NCBI RefSeq assembly: GCF_017993425.1
Contig: NZ_JAGOMQ010000003.1
Coordinates: forward strand, 80,468 to 144,467
DNA: 64,000 nucleotides
Source: Amaricoccus sp.
Lineage (GTDB): Bacteria > Pseudomonadota > Alphaproteobacteria > Rhodobacterales > Rhodobacteraceae
Direction of reading: 5' to 3'
Positions within the stretch are counted from its first letter, which is position 1; each line of letters begins with the position of its first letter. The notes beneath the pieces are model-generated. The model did not search any database. It was given only the letters and a program-made list of their open reading frames with translations, and was not told where the DNA came from. Positions 9,484 through 17,036 of this stretch are shown in pieces. Made by a program: the position numbers and the translations under genes.

Positions 9484-9981
9484 TCAGCCCGAGGGCTGGG
9501 CGTCGGGCTGGTTCACGTAGATCAGCACGAGCAGAATGGTGACGTAGAAGCGGAACGCCGGCTCCTGCCCGTTCCATGTCGGCGATTGCCACATCTCGAA
9601 CCACTCCCCGCCGATCGCCATGAAGCCGAGGAACCAGACGAGAAACCCCGCCAGCGCGCCCGGATGCGCCAGCGCCTTCGCCCGCGCGAAGTCGGCGGCC
9701 GGCGCATTCCGCGCGGCCAGCATCCGCAGGCCCGCGGCGGCGAAAAGCAGCGCGGTCAGCGCCTCGCCGGCGATGATCAGCCAATAGCCGGCGGTCACGG
9801 CCCACGGCGCCTCGATGGCGCGATACGCCACGGCCGGGTCGCGGAACGTGGTGTCCATGCTGAGCACATGGCGCCCGAAGGGCGCGTTGCCGCCGTAGTC
9901 GGTGACGTTGGTGAAGGCGACGAGGAAGGCGAAGACCGCGAGGCAGAGCACCATCGCGATCTTGGTCCAGCGCGCCGCCAT
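9484..9981 (-). CDS. DUF2165-type small integral membrane protein
   Basis: 165 residues with four predicted membrane helices (about 6-26, 65-90, 110-130, 145-160). The loop NVTDYGGNAPFGRHVLSMDTTF and the segment GGEWFEMWQSPTWNGQ match my memory of the DUF2165 family of predicted small membrane proteins. Function is unknown. The start ATG overlaps the upstream LysE-family stop by one base (TGATG), so the two are probably co-translated. The pair is interposed between hisA and hisF. Confidence 0.8.
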   Translation of the reverse strand: MAARWTKIAMVLCLAVFAFLVAFTNVTDYGGNAPFGRHVLSMDTTFRDPAVAYRAIEAPWAVTAGYWLIIAGEALTALLFAAAGLRMLAARNAPAADFARAKALAHPGALAGFLVWFLGFMAIGGEWFEMWQSPTWNGQEPAFRFYVTILLVLIYVNQPDAQPSG

Positions 9982-10601
9982 CAGGCGTGCCGCATCGTCG
10001 CCGCCGCCGCCCCGGCCGCGATGAGCGCCGTGCCGCCGGCGCGGTTGACGAGGCGGATGGCGCTCGGGCTCGACGCCAGCCGCCGGGCGCGGGCTGCGAG
10101 CAGCGCGTAGCCGAAGGCGTTGGCGAAGGCGAGGGTGACGAAGGTCGCCTCGAAGATCGCCATCTGCGGCCAGAACGCCCGCCCCGGGTCGAGGAACTGC
10201 GGCAGGAAGGCCACGAAGAACACGATGGATTTCGGATTGAGCGTGGTCACCAGCCAGGCATGGCCCAGCATCCGGGCGGGATGGACCGGATCGGTGCGCG
10301 CCTCGGCGTCGATCATCGCGCCGGCGCGCCAGAGCTTGATCCCGAGCCAGACGAGGTAGCCGGCGCCGATCCACTTCAGCGCCGTGAAGAGCGCCGCCGA
10401 CGAGGCGAGGAGCGCGCCCACGCCCAGCATGGAGAGCGTCATCGCCGTCAGGTCGCCGAGCGCCACCCCGGTCGCGACCGGGGCGGCCACCTTCCAGCCG
10501 CGGCCGAGCGCGTAGGAGACGACGAGCAGGATCGTCGGCCCGGGGATCATCAGCAGCAGGGCCGAGGCGGCGACGAAGGCGGCCCAGGTCTCGATGGCCA
10601 T
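9981..10601 (-). CDS. LysE/RhtB-family amino acid exporter
   Basis: 206 residues with about six hydrophobic helices. Family features are IPGPTILLVVSYALGRG at the N-terminus, GYLVWLGIKLWR in the third helix region and TTLNPKSIVFFVAFLPQF, the conserved NPK motif. The family exports amino acids such as lysine, threonine and homoserine lactones; the substrate here is unknown. It starts one base after the hisA stop, so it is in the hisA transcript, followed by the DUF2165 gene. Confidence 0.93.
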   Translation of the reverse strand: MAIETWAAFVAASALLLMIPGPTILLVVSYALGRGWKVAAPVATGVALGDLTAMTLSMLGVGALLASSAALFTALKWIGAGYLVWLGIKLWRAGAMIDAEARTDPVHPARMLGHAWLVTTLNPKSIVFFVAFLPQFLDPGRAFWPQMAIFEATFVTLAFANAFGYALLAARARRLASSPSAIRLVNRAGGTALIAAGAAAATMRHA

Positions 10602-10602
10602 C

Positions 10603-11325
10603 TCAGTCCTCCAGCAGGCGGACGGCGGCGGCGAGGTCGAGCTTGCCCTCGTAGAGGGCGCGGCCGGAGATGGCGCCGTCGAGCGGCGCGCCGGAGGCCT
10701 TCAGCGCCGCAAGGTCGTCGAGCGAGGACACCCCGCCCGAGGCGATCACCGGGATCGCGACGGCGCGGGCGAGCGCGGCGGTCGCGGCGACGTTCGGCCC
10801 GGCCATGGCCCCGTCGCGCTCGATGTCGGTGTAGATGATCGCGGCGACGCCCGCGTCCTCGAAGCGGCGGGCGAGGTCGGTGGCGGTCGTCGCGGTGGTC
10901 TCGGCCCAGCCCTCGACGGCGACCCTGCCGTCGCGGGCGTCGATGCCGACGGCGACGCGGCCGGGATGCGCGGCGGCGGCTTCGCGGACGAAGGCCGGGT
11001 CGCGCACCGCGGCGGTGCCGAGGATGGCGCGCCGCACCCCGCGGTCGAGCCAGGCTTCCAGCGTCGCCCGGTCGCGGATGCCGCCGCCGAGCTGCACGGG
11101 CACGTCGACCGCGGCGAGGATCGCCTCCACCGCCGCGGCGTTCCGCGGCGCGCCGGCGAAGGCGCCGTCGAGGTCGACGAGGTGCAGCCAGCGGCACCCC
11201 GCCGCGACGAAGGCGCGGGCCTGCGCCGCCGGGTCGGTCCCGAACACCGTGGCCTGCGCCATGTCGCCGCGCAGCAGCCGCACGCACTGGCCGTCCTTGA
11301 GGTCGATGGCGGGGTAGAGGATCAT
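10603..11325 (-). CDS. hisA: Phosphoribosylformimino-AICAR ribotide isomerase
   Basis: 240 residues. HisA catalyses the Amadori isomerisation of ProFAR in histidine synthesis. Catalytic Asp residues lie in [14 protein letters not shown] and [14 protein letters not shown], with phosphate loops LGGGIRD and IASGGVSS. I start it at ATG 11325 (MILYPAIDL), as in homologues. It leads a leftward cluster hisA, lysE-like, DUF2165, hisF, hisE. HisB and HisH, often upstream in related genomes, are absent; a plus-strand gene lies there instead. Confidence 0.98.
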   Translation of the reverse strand: MILYPAIDLKDGQCVRLLRGDMAQATVFGTDPAAQARAFVAAGCRWLHLVDLDGAFAGAPRNAAAVEAILAAVDVPVQLGGGIRDRATLEAWLDRGVRRAILGTAAVRDPAFVREAAAAHPGRVAVGIDARDGRVAVEGWAETTATTATDLARRFEDAGVAAIIYTDIERDGAMAGPNVAATAALARAVAIPVIASGGVSSLDDLAALKASGAPLDGAISGRALYEGKLDLAAAVRLLED

Positions 11326-11482
11326 CGCTCGGCGCTCGCGCAGGGAACCGCCGGGGGGATAGCCGCTTTCGCCCGCGCCGCCAAGCGGCCGCCGTGCCGG
11401 CGGGGGTTGGGGCTCCGCGGCGACGTCCCTCGGACGCCGCACGTGTGGACAGGCCGGCCCCGTCGCGGCAGGATGCCGGGCC

Positions 11483-11683
11483 ATGTCCCACGGGTTCTTC
11501 GACCTCGACCACCCGTTCTTCCGCCCGCTCTGGATCCGGGCGGGGATCGTGGTCCTGTGCGGGGTCTGGGCCGGGCTCGAGGCGTTCACCGGCTCGATCG
11601 CCTGGGCGATCCTGTTCGGCGCACTCGGCGTCTACGCCGCCTGGCGCTTCTTCGTGACCTTCAACCCGCGCGAGAAGCCCTGA
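11483..11683 (+). CDS. Small two-helix membrane protein (DUF3329-like)
   Basis: 66 residues. The N-terminus [14 protein letters not shown] is followed by two hydrophobic helices (about 18-36 and 39-56) and a short basic tail. The DHPFFRPLW motif recalls short DUF3329-type membrane proteins of Rhodobacterales; this is from memory and unverified. Its 3' end overlaps the convergent sfsA gene by 23 bp. Function unknown. Confidence 0.75.
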   Translation: MSHGFFDLDHPFFRPLWIRAGIVVLCGVWAGLEAFTGSIAWAILFGALGVYAAWRFFVTFNPREKP

Positions 11684-12386
11684 CGGGCTCGACCGGGATC
11701 TCGCGGCCGAGGACGACGCCGCGCGGGCTGAGGTCGGCGACATGGGCCACCGCCTCGACCCCGGCGGCGCGCGCGGCGGCGAAGGCCGCCGCATAGGCCG
11801 GGTCGAGGTCGCCCGCGACCCGCATCCGCGCGCAGTCGCCGCGCTGGACGAGGTAGAGCATCACCGAGCGCGCCCCCTCCGCGACCATGGCGGCGAGCTC
11901 GCGCAGGTGCTTCGCGCCCCGGGCGGTCACGCAGTCGGGGAACTCGGCGAGCCCGGGCGTGCGGCTGAAATGCACGTTCTTCACCTCGACATAGGCGGGC
12001 GGCAGGCCGGGCCCGGTGGCGAGGAAGTCCACCCGGCTCGCCGCTCCGTAGCGCGTCTCCGGCCGGAACGCCGCATAGCCCGCGAGGGCCGGCACGCGGC
12101 CCACCGCCAGCGCCTCGGCGACGACCCGGTTCGGCAGGCTCGCGTCGATGCCGACGAGCCCGCCGCCCTCGGTCTCCGCCAGCCGCCAGGCGAAGCGCAG
12201 CGACCGGCGCGGGTCGTCGTTCGGCTCGACCCAGACCGCCTGCCCGGGCGCGACGAGCCCGAGCATCGCGCCGGGGTTCGGGCAATGCGCCGTGACGGCA
12301 ACCCCGTCGTCGAGCATGACGTCCGCGAAGAATCGCTTATACCGTCGCACAAGGCGGCCACGGACGAGGGGGCGGGCAAACTCCAT
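11661..12386 (-). CDS. sfsA: DNA/RNA nuclease SfsA
   Basis: 241 residues, typical for SfsA, a DNA-binding protein with nuclease-like fold first described as a sugar fermentation stimulator. Recognised segments are VRRYKRFFADV at the start, HCPNPGAMLGL, the acidic/Lys core VDFLATG and AYVEVKNVH (nuclease D...E-x-K), and FPDCVTARGAKHL. Start at ATG 12386 (MEFARPL). It is divergent from the MoaB/CinA-like gene with only 39 bp between starts, so promoters must overlap. Confidence 0.95.
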   Translation of the reverse strand: MEFARPLVRGRLVRRYKRFFADVMLDDGVAVTAHCPNPGAMLGLVAPGQAVWVEPNDDPRRSLRFAWRLAETEGGGLVGIDASLPNRVVAEALAVGRVPALAGYAAFRPETRYGAASRVDFLATGPGLPPAYVEVKNVHFSRTPGLAEFPDCVTARGAKHLRELAAMVAEGARSVMLYLVQRGDCARMRVAGDLDPAYAAAFAAARAAGVEAVAHVADLSPRGVVLGREIPVEPVRASRAG

Positions 12387-12425
12387 CCCCCGACCGTGGC
12401 CCGCCGCTGCAGCGAGGGCAAGCCG

Positions 12426-13163
12426 ATGCCGAATCCGACCGCCGCCATGCTCGTCGTGGGTGACGAGATCCTGTCCGGGCGCACGCTCGACACCAACACC
12501 AACCACCTCGCCCAGGCGCTCGCCGCCGTCGGCATCGACCTCCGCGAGGCCCGCGCGGTGCCCGACGAGGCGGCCGAGATCGTCGCCGCGGTGAATGCGC
12601 TCCGGGCGCGCTACGACCACGTCTTCACCTCGGGCGGCATCGGCCCCACCCACGACGACATCACCGCCGACGCGGTGGCCGCCGCCTTCGGGGTCGGGAT
12701 CGACATCCGCGAGGACGCCCGCGCCATCCTCGCCTCGAACTACGCCGACCCGGAGCGCGAGCTGAACCCCGCGCGGCTCCGCATGGCGCGCGTCCCCGAC
12801 GGGGCGACGCTGATCCTGAACGAGGTCTCCAAGGCCCCGGGCTTCACCCTTGGGAACGTCCACGTCATGGCCGGCGTGCCGCGGGTCTTCGTCGCCATGG
12901 TGGCCTGGCTGCTCCCGCAGCTCGCCGCCGGCGTGCCCGTCGGCAGCGTCTCCCGCCGCATCCGCCGGCCCGAGGGCATCATCGCCGGCCCGCTGGCCGA
13001 GCTCGCCGCCCGGCACCCCGCGGTGGCGATCGGCAGCTATCCCTTCCGCGACGAGGCGGGCTTCGGCGCGACCATCGTGCTCCGCGCCGCGGACCCCGCC
13101 GCCCTCGCCGCCGCCGAGGCCGGCCTCGCCGCCCTCGCCGCCGAGCTGGAGGCGCCGGCGTAA
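12426..13163 (+). CDS. Molybdopterin-binding (MoaB/CinA N-terminal-like) protein
   Basis: 245 residues. It has the MoCF_biosynth fold: VVGDEILSGRTLDTN at the N-terminus and FTSGGIGPTHDDITADAV, the signature shared by MogA/MoaB and the N-terminal half of CinA. The C-terminal CinA amidase domain is missing, matching the stand-alone competence/damage-inducible protein A-like family of alphaproteobacteria. Its substrate is not known. The ATG at 12426 follows closely on the divergent sfsA start. Confidence 0.88.
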   Translation: MPNPTAAMLVVGDEILSGRTLDTNTNHLAQALAAVGIDLREARAVPDEAAEIVAAVNALRARYDHVFTSGGIGPTHDDITADAVAAAFGVGIDIREDARAILASNYADPERELNPARLRMARVPDGATLILNEVSKAPGFTLGNVHVMAGVPRVFVAMVAWLLPQLAAGVPVGSVSRRIRRPEGIIAGPLAELAARHPAVAIGSYPFRDEAGFGATIVLRAADPAALAAAEAGLAALAAELEAPA

Positions 13164-13172
13164 GCCCGGCCG

Positions 13173-13197
13173 GGAACCCGACGCCTCCGGGGACGTT
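13173..13197 (+). promoter_or_regulatory. EcfG-type promoter upstream of csbD
   Basis: Exact match to the alphaproteobacterial EcfG consensus: GGAAC (13173-13177), 16-bp spacer, CGTT (13194-13197). It ends 46 bp before the CsbD start. The cognate sigma factor gene is 1 kb away. Confidence 0.85.
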
Positions 13198-13243
13198 TGT
13201 TCCCCGACGGCCGACGACGTGGCCGGCCCTGAAGGAGGACGCG

Positions 13244-13441
13244 ATGAACTGGGACCAGATCGAAGGCAAGTGGAAGGAATACACCGGCGCCGCGCAGAAG
13301 CGCTGGGGCAAGCTCACCGACGACGATCTACAGATGGTCAAGGGCAATCGGCGCGAGCTCGCCGGCAAGATCCAGTCCGCCTACGGCGTGACCAAGGAAG
13401 AGGCCGAGAAGCAGGTCGACGACTGGGCCAAGAAGCACTGA
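13244..13441 (+). CDS. CsbD-family stress protein
   Basis: 65 residues. Family signature NWDQIEGKWKEYTGAAQKRWG followed by the helix LAGKIQSAYGVTKEEAEKQVDDW. CsbD proteins are small, abundant, partly disordered and induced by the general stress response in many bacteria; their molecular role is unknown. A strong Shine-Dalgarno (GAAGGAGG) precedes the ATG. An exact EcfG promoter lies upstream and an intrinsic terminator downstream, so it is a monocistronic stress gene. Confidence 0.95.
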   Translation: MNWDQIEGKWKEYTGAAQKRWGKLTDDDLQMVKGNRRELAGKIQSAYGVTKEEAEKQVDDWAKKH

Positions 13442-13464
13442 CCGGCTCTTGAGGATTTCTTTCG

Positions 13465-13489
13465 GGGCGCTCCATCTGGAGCGCCCTTT
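13465..13489 (+). terminator. Intrinsic terminator after csbD
   Basis: Perfect 9-bp stem GGGCGCTCC/GGAGCGCCC with loop ATCT, followed by TTTCC. It lies 24 bp past the CsbD stop. Confidence 0.85.
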
Positions 13490-13545
13490 CCGTTTCAAGA
13501 TCGCCCTGAAGTTGCAGAAACGCTCATTTCATGCACGGCTTTTTC

Positions 13546-13570
13546 GGAACCCCGGCCGGACCGGGGCGTT
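13546..13570 (+). promoter_or_regulatory. EcfG-type promoter upstream of PRC-barrel gene
   Basis: GGAAC (13546-13550), 16-bp spacer, CGTT (13567-13570), another exact EcfG match, 58 bp before the start codon. The spacer is itself a CCCGG...CCGGG inverted repeat. Confidence 0.85.
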
Positions 13571-13628
13571 GTTCAGGCGGTCCGGAGCCGCTGGCTTCCG
13601 GCAAGAACAGAGACTGAAGGAGTAATCC

Positions 13629-14075
13629 ATGTTCAAGACCGCTCTCGCCTTCGCCGCCGTCGCCGCCCTGATGACGGTCGGCGCCCAGGCCCAGACGCAG
13701 CCGGCGGATCCCGCCGCTCCGGCCACGCCTCCCGCGGTCGCGCCGGCGCCGATGGAGCCGGCCGCCGACCCGATGGTCCCCGAAGGCTACACCGCCGCGG
13801 AGCTCTCGACGATCTCCACCGACCAGCTGATCGGCGCGAACCTCGTCAACCACGAGAACGAGACCGTGGCGTCGATCGACGACGTGCTGATCACCGACGC
13901 CAACGCGGTCGAGGGCGTGGTGGTGACCTTCGGCGGCGTCCTCGGCTTCGGCGCCAACAAGGTTCTGCTGCAGCCGGACGAGATCCAGGTGCTGAAGGAC
14001 GCGAACGGCGCGCTCATCGTGCGCACCAGCCTGACGCCGGAGAGCATCGAGAGCCGGCCGCTCTACGAGGGCTGA
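13629..14075 (+). CDS. Exported PRC-barrel domain protein
   Basis: 148 residues. A signal peptide (cleavage near VGAQAQ, residues 18-23) is followed by a Pro/Ala-rich linker to about residue 50 and a PRC-barrel domain (about 58-140) with STDQLIGANLVNHENETVASIDDVL. PRC-barrel proteins of this exported type are common in Rhodobacterales and appear stress- or envelope-related; no enzyme activity is known. SD GAAGGAG lies before the ATG. The exact EcfG promoter upstream places it in the general stress regulon. Confidence 0.88.
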   Translation: MFKTALAFAAVAALMTVGAQAQTQPADPAAPATPPAVAPAPMEPAADPMVPEGYTAAELSTISTDQLIGANLVNHENETVASIDDVLITDANAVEGVVVTFGGVLGFGANKVLLQPDEIQVLKDANGALIVRTSLTPESIESRPLYEG

Positions 14076-14098
14076 CCTCGCAGGGCCTCGCACGGATC

Positions 14099-14130
14099 GG
14101 GCGCCGCTCCCGGGAGCGGCGCCCTCTTCT
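14099..14130 (+). terminator. Intrinsic terminator after PRC-barrel gene
   Basis: Perfect 13-bp inverted repeat GGGCGCCGCTCCC / GGGAGCGGCGCCC followed by TCTTCT and T residues. It lies 24 bp after the stop and may also serve the convergent ecfG transcript. Confidence 0.88.
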
Positions 14131-14164
14131 TTTGCGCCCGTTTCTCTTGCGCGACGAAGAAGGA

Positions 14165-14731
14165 TCAGCTCGCGAAGGCGCGGGTCACCACCGGCGCCGA
14201 GGTCGCCGCGTCGGGGCCATAGTCGCTCGCGCCGGCGACCCCGAGCAGATCCTGCAGCCGCGTCCGCGCCCGGCTGACCCGGCTCTTGACCGTGCCGACG
14301 GCGCAGCCGCAGATCGCCGCCGCCTCCTCGTAGGAGAAGCCCGCGGCGCCGATCAGCAGCAGCGCCTCGCGCTGGTCGTGCGGCAGCCGGTCCAGCGCCC
14401 GGCGGAAGTCGGCGAGGTCCATGCGCCCGTCATGGCTCGGCGCGACGCCGACCTTGGCCGAGAACGCGCCCTCGACGTCCTGCACCTCGCGGCCGCGCTT
14501 GCGCATCTGGCTGTAGAAGAGGTTGCGCAGGATGGTGAACAGCCACGCGTTCATGTTGGTGCCGAGCGTGAACGCGTCCTGCTTGGCCCAGGCGCGCGTC
14601 ACCGTCTCCTGCACGAGGTCGTCGGCCTGGTCGTGGCGGCCGGTCAGCGACATCGCGAAGGCGCGCAGGGAGGGCAGCGCGGCGATCAGCGACGTCTTGA
14701 AGCTCGGTGGCCGGGATTCCTCAGCGGTCAC
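14165..14731 (-). CDS. ecfG: General stress response sigma factor EcfG
   Basis: 188 residues from GTG 14731 (MTAEESRPPSF when initiated with Met). Region 2 is seen in DQADDLVQETVTRAW and NMNAWLFTILRNLFYSQMRK, and region 4 in LPHDQREALLLIGAAGFSYEE and CAVGTVKSRVSRAR. This is the ECF15/EcfG type that directs transcription from GGAAC-N16/17-CGTT promoters. The gene overlaps nepR by 11 bp and is opposite phyR, the classic GSR locus. Five matching promoters are in this window. A longer frame to 14827 lies inside nepR and is rejected. Confidence 0.95.
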   Translation of the reverse strand: MTAEESRPPSFKTSLIAALPSLRAFAMSLTGRHDQADDLVQETVTRAWAKQDAFTLGTNMNAWLFTILRNLFYSQMRKRGREVQDVEGAFSAKVGVAPSHDGRMDLADFRRALDRLPHDQREALLLIGAAGFSYEEAAAICGCAVGTVKSRVSRARTRLQDLLGVAGASDYGPDAATSAPVVTRAFAS

Positions 14732-14939
14732 GAGCGGCTCCGCGGCGCTCGACCTCGTCGAGGCGCTCCAGAAGCTCGATGATCTCGGACGGGATCGGCT
14801 CCCGCTCGAGCTCGGTGTAGAACTCACGGAGCCGCGCCCCGATCTCGCTCTCCGGCCCGAGGAGCTTCTTCCGGCGCGGACTGGCCCGGCGGAAGGCGGG
14901 GGGCGGGGGAGGGGTGTCGTCAGGGGGGGGCTCGGTCAC
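14721..14939 (-). CDS. nepR: Anti-sigma factor NepR
   Basis: 72 residues from GTG 14939. A disordered Pro-rich N-terminus (PPPDDTPPPPPAFRRASP) precedes the two-helix NepR core, LGPESEIGARLREFYTELE and PIPSEIIELLERLD. NepR sequesters EcfG until phosphorylated PhyR binds it. It lies directly upstream of ecfG with overlapping reading frames, which should keep sigma and anti-sigma levels matched. The longer ORF to 15050 runs into the phyR promoter. Confidence 0.93.
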   Translation of the reverse strand: MTEPPPDDTPPPPPAFRRASPRRKKLLGPESEIGARLREFYTELEREPIPSEIIELLERLDEVERRGAARDR

Positions 14940-15021
14940 GGCGCCTGATCTCAACTCTCTAGTCCTCGTCGTCGAACATACCCCGGCAAGCGCCGCAAGC
15001 CGAAAAGGTTCCGGGGCCGAC

Positions 15022-15046
15022 GGAACTTTTGGCGCCAGCGTGCGTT
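15022..15046 (+). promoter_or_regulatory. EcfG-type promoter upstream of phyR
   Basis: GGAAC (15022-15026), 16-bp spacer, CGTT (15043-15046), exact consensus, 64 bp before phyR. On the other strand a GGAAC at 15012-15008 faces nepR but its -10 (GCTT or CTTG) is imperfect, so autoregulation of nepR-ecfG is only suggested. Confidence 0.85.
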
Positions 15047-15110
15047 TCAAGCCATACTGCCCGTTCGAAAGCCCGAGCGCGCACCTGCTATGCGCCTACA
15101 CGGAGCCGCC

Positions 15111-15908
15111 ATGTCCCTATCCACGCGGATCGCACCGCATCTCCCGTATCTGCGCCGCTATTCGCGCGCCATCACGGGCAGCCAGGCCTCGGGAGACGCC
15201 TATGTCCGGGCGCTCCTCGAGATGCTGATCGCGGACATCTCGATCTTCCCCGAGGCGTCGAACGACCGGATCGCCGTCTTCAGCCTCTACGCCCGCAGCT
15301 TCGGCGAGTTGCAGGTCGCCATCGAGCCGACGGCCTCGTCCTCGGCCTGGGAGCGCCGCTCGGCCGGCAATCTCGCCCAGATCTCGCCGCGCTCGCGGCA
15401 GGCCTTCCTGCTCGCCGCGCTCGAGGGCTACAACCGCGAGGAGGTGGCCGAGATCCTCGGCGTCACCCCGGAGGAGGCGACGGAGCTGCTGCGCCGCGCC
15501 TCCGAGGAGATCTCCCGGCAGGTCGCCACCTCGATCCTCATCATCGAGGACGAGCCGCTGATCGCCATGGACATCGAGCAGATCGCCGTCTCGCTCGGGC
15601 ACCGGGTGACCGGGATCGCCCGCACCAAGGACGAGGCGCTCGAGCTCTACCGGGCCGATCCGCCGGGCATGGTGCTCGCCGACATCCAGCTCGCCGACGG
15701 CTCCTCCGGGATCGACGCGGTGAACGAGATCCTCGCGGAGACGCCGCTGCCGGTGATCTTCATCACCGCCTTCCCGGAAAGCCTGCTCACCGGCGAGAGG
15801 CCCGAGCCGACGTTCCTCGTGAACAAGCCGTTCAACGAGGACCAGGTGAAGGCCTATATCAGCCAGGCGCTGTTCTTCAACGACGCCGCCCGCGCCGCGG
15901 CTGCGTGA
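15111..15908 (+). CDS. phyR: General stress response regulator PhyR
   Basis: 265 residues. An EcfG-like N-terminal domain (about 1-135: LPYLRRYSRAITGSQ, SPRSRQAFLLAALEGYN, YNREEVAEILGVTPEEA) is fused to a receiver domain (140-260) with acidic pocket E146/D147, phospho-acceptor D191 in VLADIQLADGS, FITAFPE and conserved Lys in NKPF. Phosphorylation frees the sigma-like domain to bind NepR and release EcfG. The start is the ATG at 15111 (MSLSTRI), seven codons inside the open frame, matching homologues. It is controlled by an exact EcfG promoter. Confidence 0.96.
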   Translation: MSLSTRIAPHLPYLRRYSRAITGSQASGDAYVRALLEMLIADISIFPEASNDRIAVFSLYARSFGELQVAIEPTASSSAWERRSAGNLAQISPRSRQAFLLAALEGYNREEVAEILGVTPEEATELLRRASEEISRQVATSILIIEDEPLIAMDIEQIAVSLGHRVTGIARTKDEALELYRADPPGMVLADIQLADGSSGIDAVNEILAETPLPVIFITAFPESLLTGERPEPTFLVNKPFNEDQVKAYISQALFFNDAARAAAA

Positions 15909-15921
15909 CGCTCGGCCGCCC

Positions 15922-15947
15922 GGAACCCTTCCCCGCGCCGCGGCGTT
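15922..15947 (+). promoter_or_regulatory. EcfG-type promoter upstream of HWE kinase
   Basis: GGAAC (15922-15926), 17-bp spacer, CGTT (15944-15947), located between phyR and the kinase, 51 bp before its start. Confidence 0.8.
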
Positions 15948-15998
15948 GCGGAGGGTGACGGGCGCCGAGGCGGGCGACCCTGGCGGGACCGGCTTAAG

Positions 15999-16976
15999 AT
16001 GGGCGAAGGCGCGAAGGAACGGACGCGAACGCTGCTCCGCGGCATCCGGAGCGGCGGGATCTGCGTGCTCTACCACGACGCCGACATGGCGCTCCGCACC
16101 ATCGAGAACGTCCCGGCGAGCTGGCCCGACATCGAGGCGGTCATGCTCGGCGGCGACGCCGCGATCTTCGATCCGTTCACCGCCGAGCGGGTGATCGCGG
16201 TCAAGCGCGACGTGCTGGTCTCCGGCCGGCCGCGCCGCCTCGAGGCGATGCAGCAGCGCGACGGCGAGCCGCCGGTCTGGTTCGAGATGAGCGTCGAGCG
16301 CGACGAGGGCCCGGATGGCGCGCCCCGCGGCCTCTTCGTCTCGGTCGCCGACATCAGCCTGCTGAAGCGCCGCGAGGCGGCGCTGCGCGAGCTGCTCTAC
16401 GAGGTCAGCCACCGCTCGCGGAACCTCCTCGCCATCCTGCAGAGCATCCTCGGCCAGACCGCGAGCAGCGCGACCAGCGTCGCCGAGTTCGAGGAGAAGT
16501 TCCGCGGCCGCATCGCCTCGCTGGCGCAGAGCCAGGACCTGATCACCTACGCCAACTGGCAGGGCGTGCGCTTCCGCCGGCTGGTCGAGGTGCAGACCGA
16601 GGCCTTCGCCGCGGACGCCGGGGTCGCGGTCGAGGTCGAGGGCCGGGATCCGGTCCTGCCGCCGAACGTGACGCTGCATCTCGGGCTCGCCCTGCACGAG
16701 CTCGCCGCCAACGCCCGCAGCTTCGGGGTGCTGGCGGCCGAGGCCGGGCGGCTGCGGGTGCGCTGCGAGATCATACCCGGCGGCTGCCGGATCGAATGGA
16801 TCGAGGAGCCGGACCGCCCGGTCGGCCGGGTGCAGGCCTGGGGCTTCGGGCGGACGATCCTGCAGAACGTCACGCCCCGCGCGCTCTCCGGCGAGGCGCA
16901 TTACTCGGTCGGCCCGGAGGGGGTGCGCTACAGCCTCGACTTCCCCGTCCGCGAGGAGCAGGAGGCCGCGTCCTGA
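15999..16976 (+). CDS. HWE-family sensor histidine kinase, probable PhyR kinase
   Basis: 325 residues, soluble. An N-terminal sensory part (about 20-120, PAS-like, ending VSVADISLLKRREAALREL) leads to the HWE dimerisation helix EVSHRSRNLLAILQSIL with phospho-acceptor H138, and an ATP-binding domain with N-box HELAANA (E234, N238) and G-box WGFGRTIL. HWE/HisKA_2 kinases phosphorylate PhyR in the alphaproteobacterial GSR. Position next to phyR and the EcfG promoter upstream support that role. The signal sensed is unknown, and the PAS core is short. Confidence 0.9.
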   Translation: MGEGAKERTRTLLRGIRSGGICVLYHDADMALRTIENVPASWPDIEAVMLGGDAAIFDPFTAERVIAVKRDVLVSGRPRRLEAMQQRDGEPPVWFEMSVERDEGPDGAPRGLFVSVADISLLKRREAALRELLYEVSHRSRNLLAILQSILGQTASSATSVAEFEEKFRGRIASLAQSQDLITYANWQGVRFRRLVEVQTEAFAADAGVAVEVEGRDPVLPPNVTLHLGLALHELAANARSFGVLAAEAGRLRVRCEIIPGGCRIEWIEEPDRPVGRVQAWGFGRTILQNVTPRALSGEAHYSVGPEGVRYSLDFPVREEQEAAS

Positions 16977-17036
16977 CGGGCGCGGCGCCCGACCGGGCCG
17001 TCGCGGCGCCGGCCGGACAGCTGCGGGCCGGCAGCG

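Noticed and set aside
14938..15012. EcfG promoter for nepR-ecfG
   Set aside because: GGAAC is present on the minus strand, but the -10 at 16 or 17 bp is GCTT or CTTG, not CGTT; left as a possibility only.
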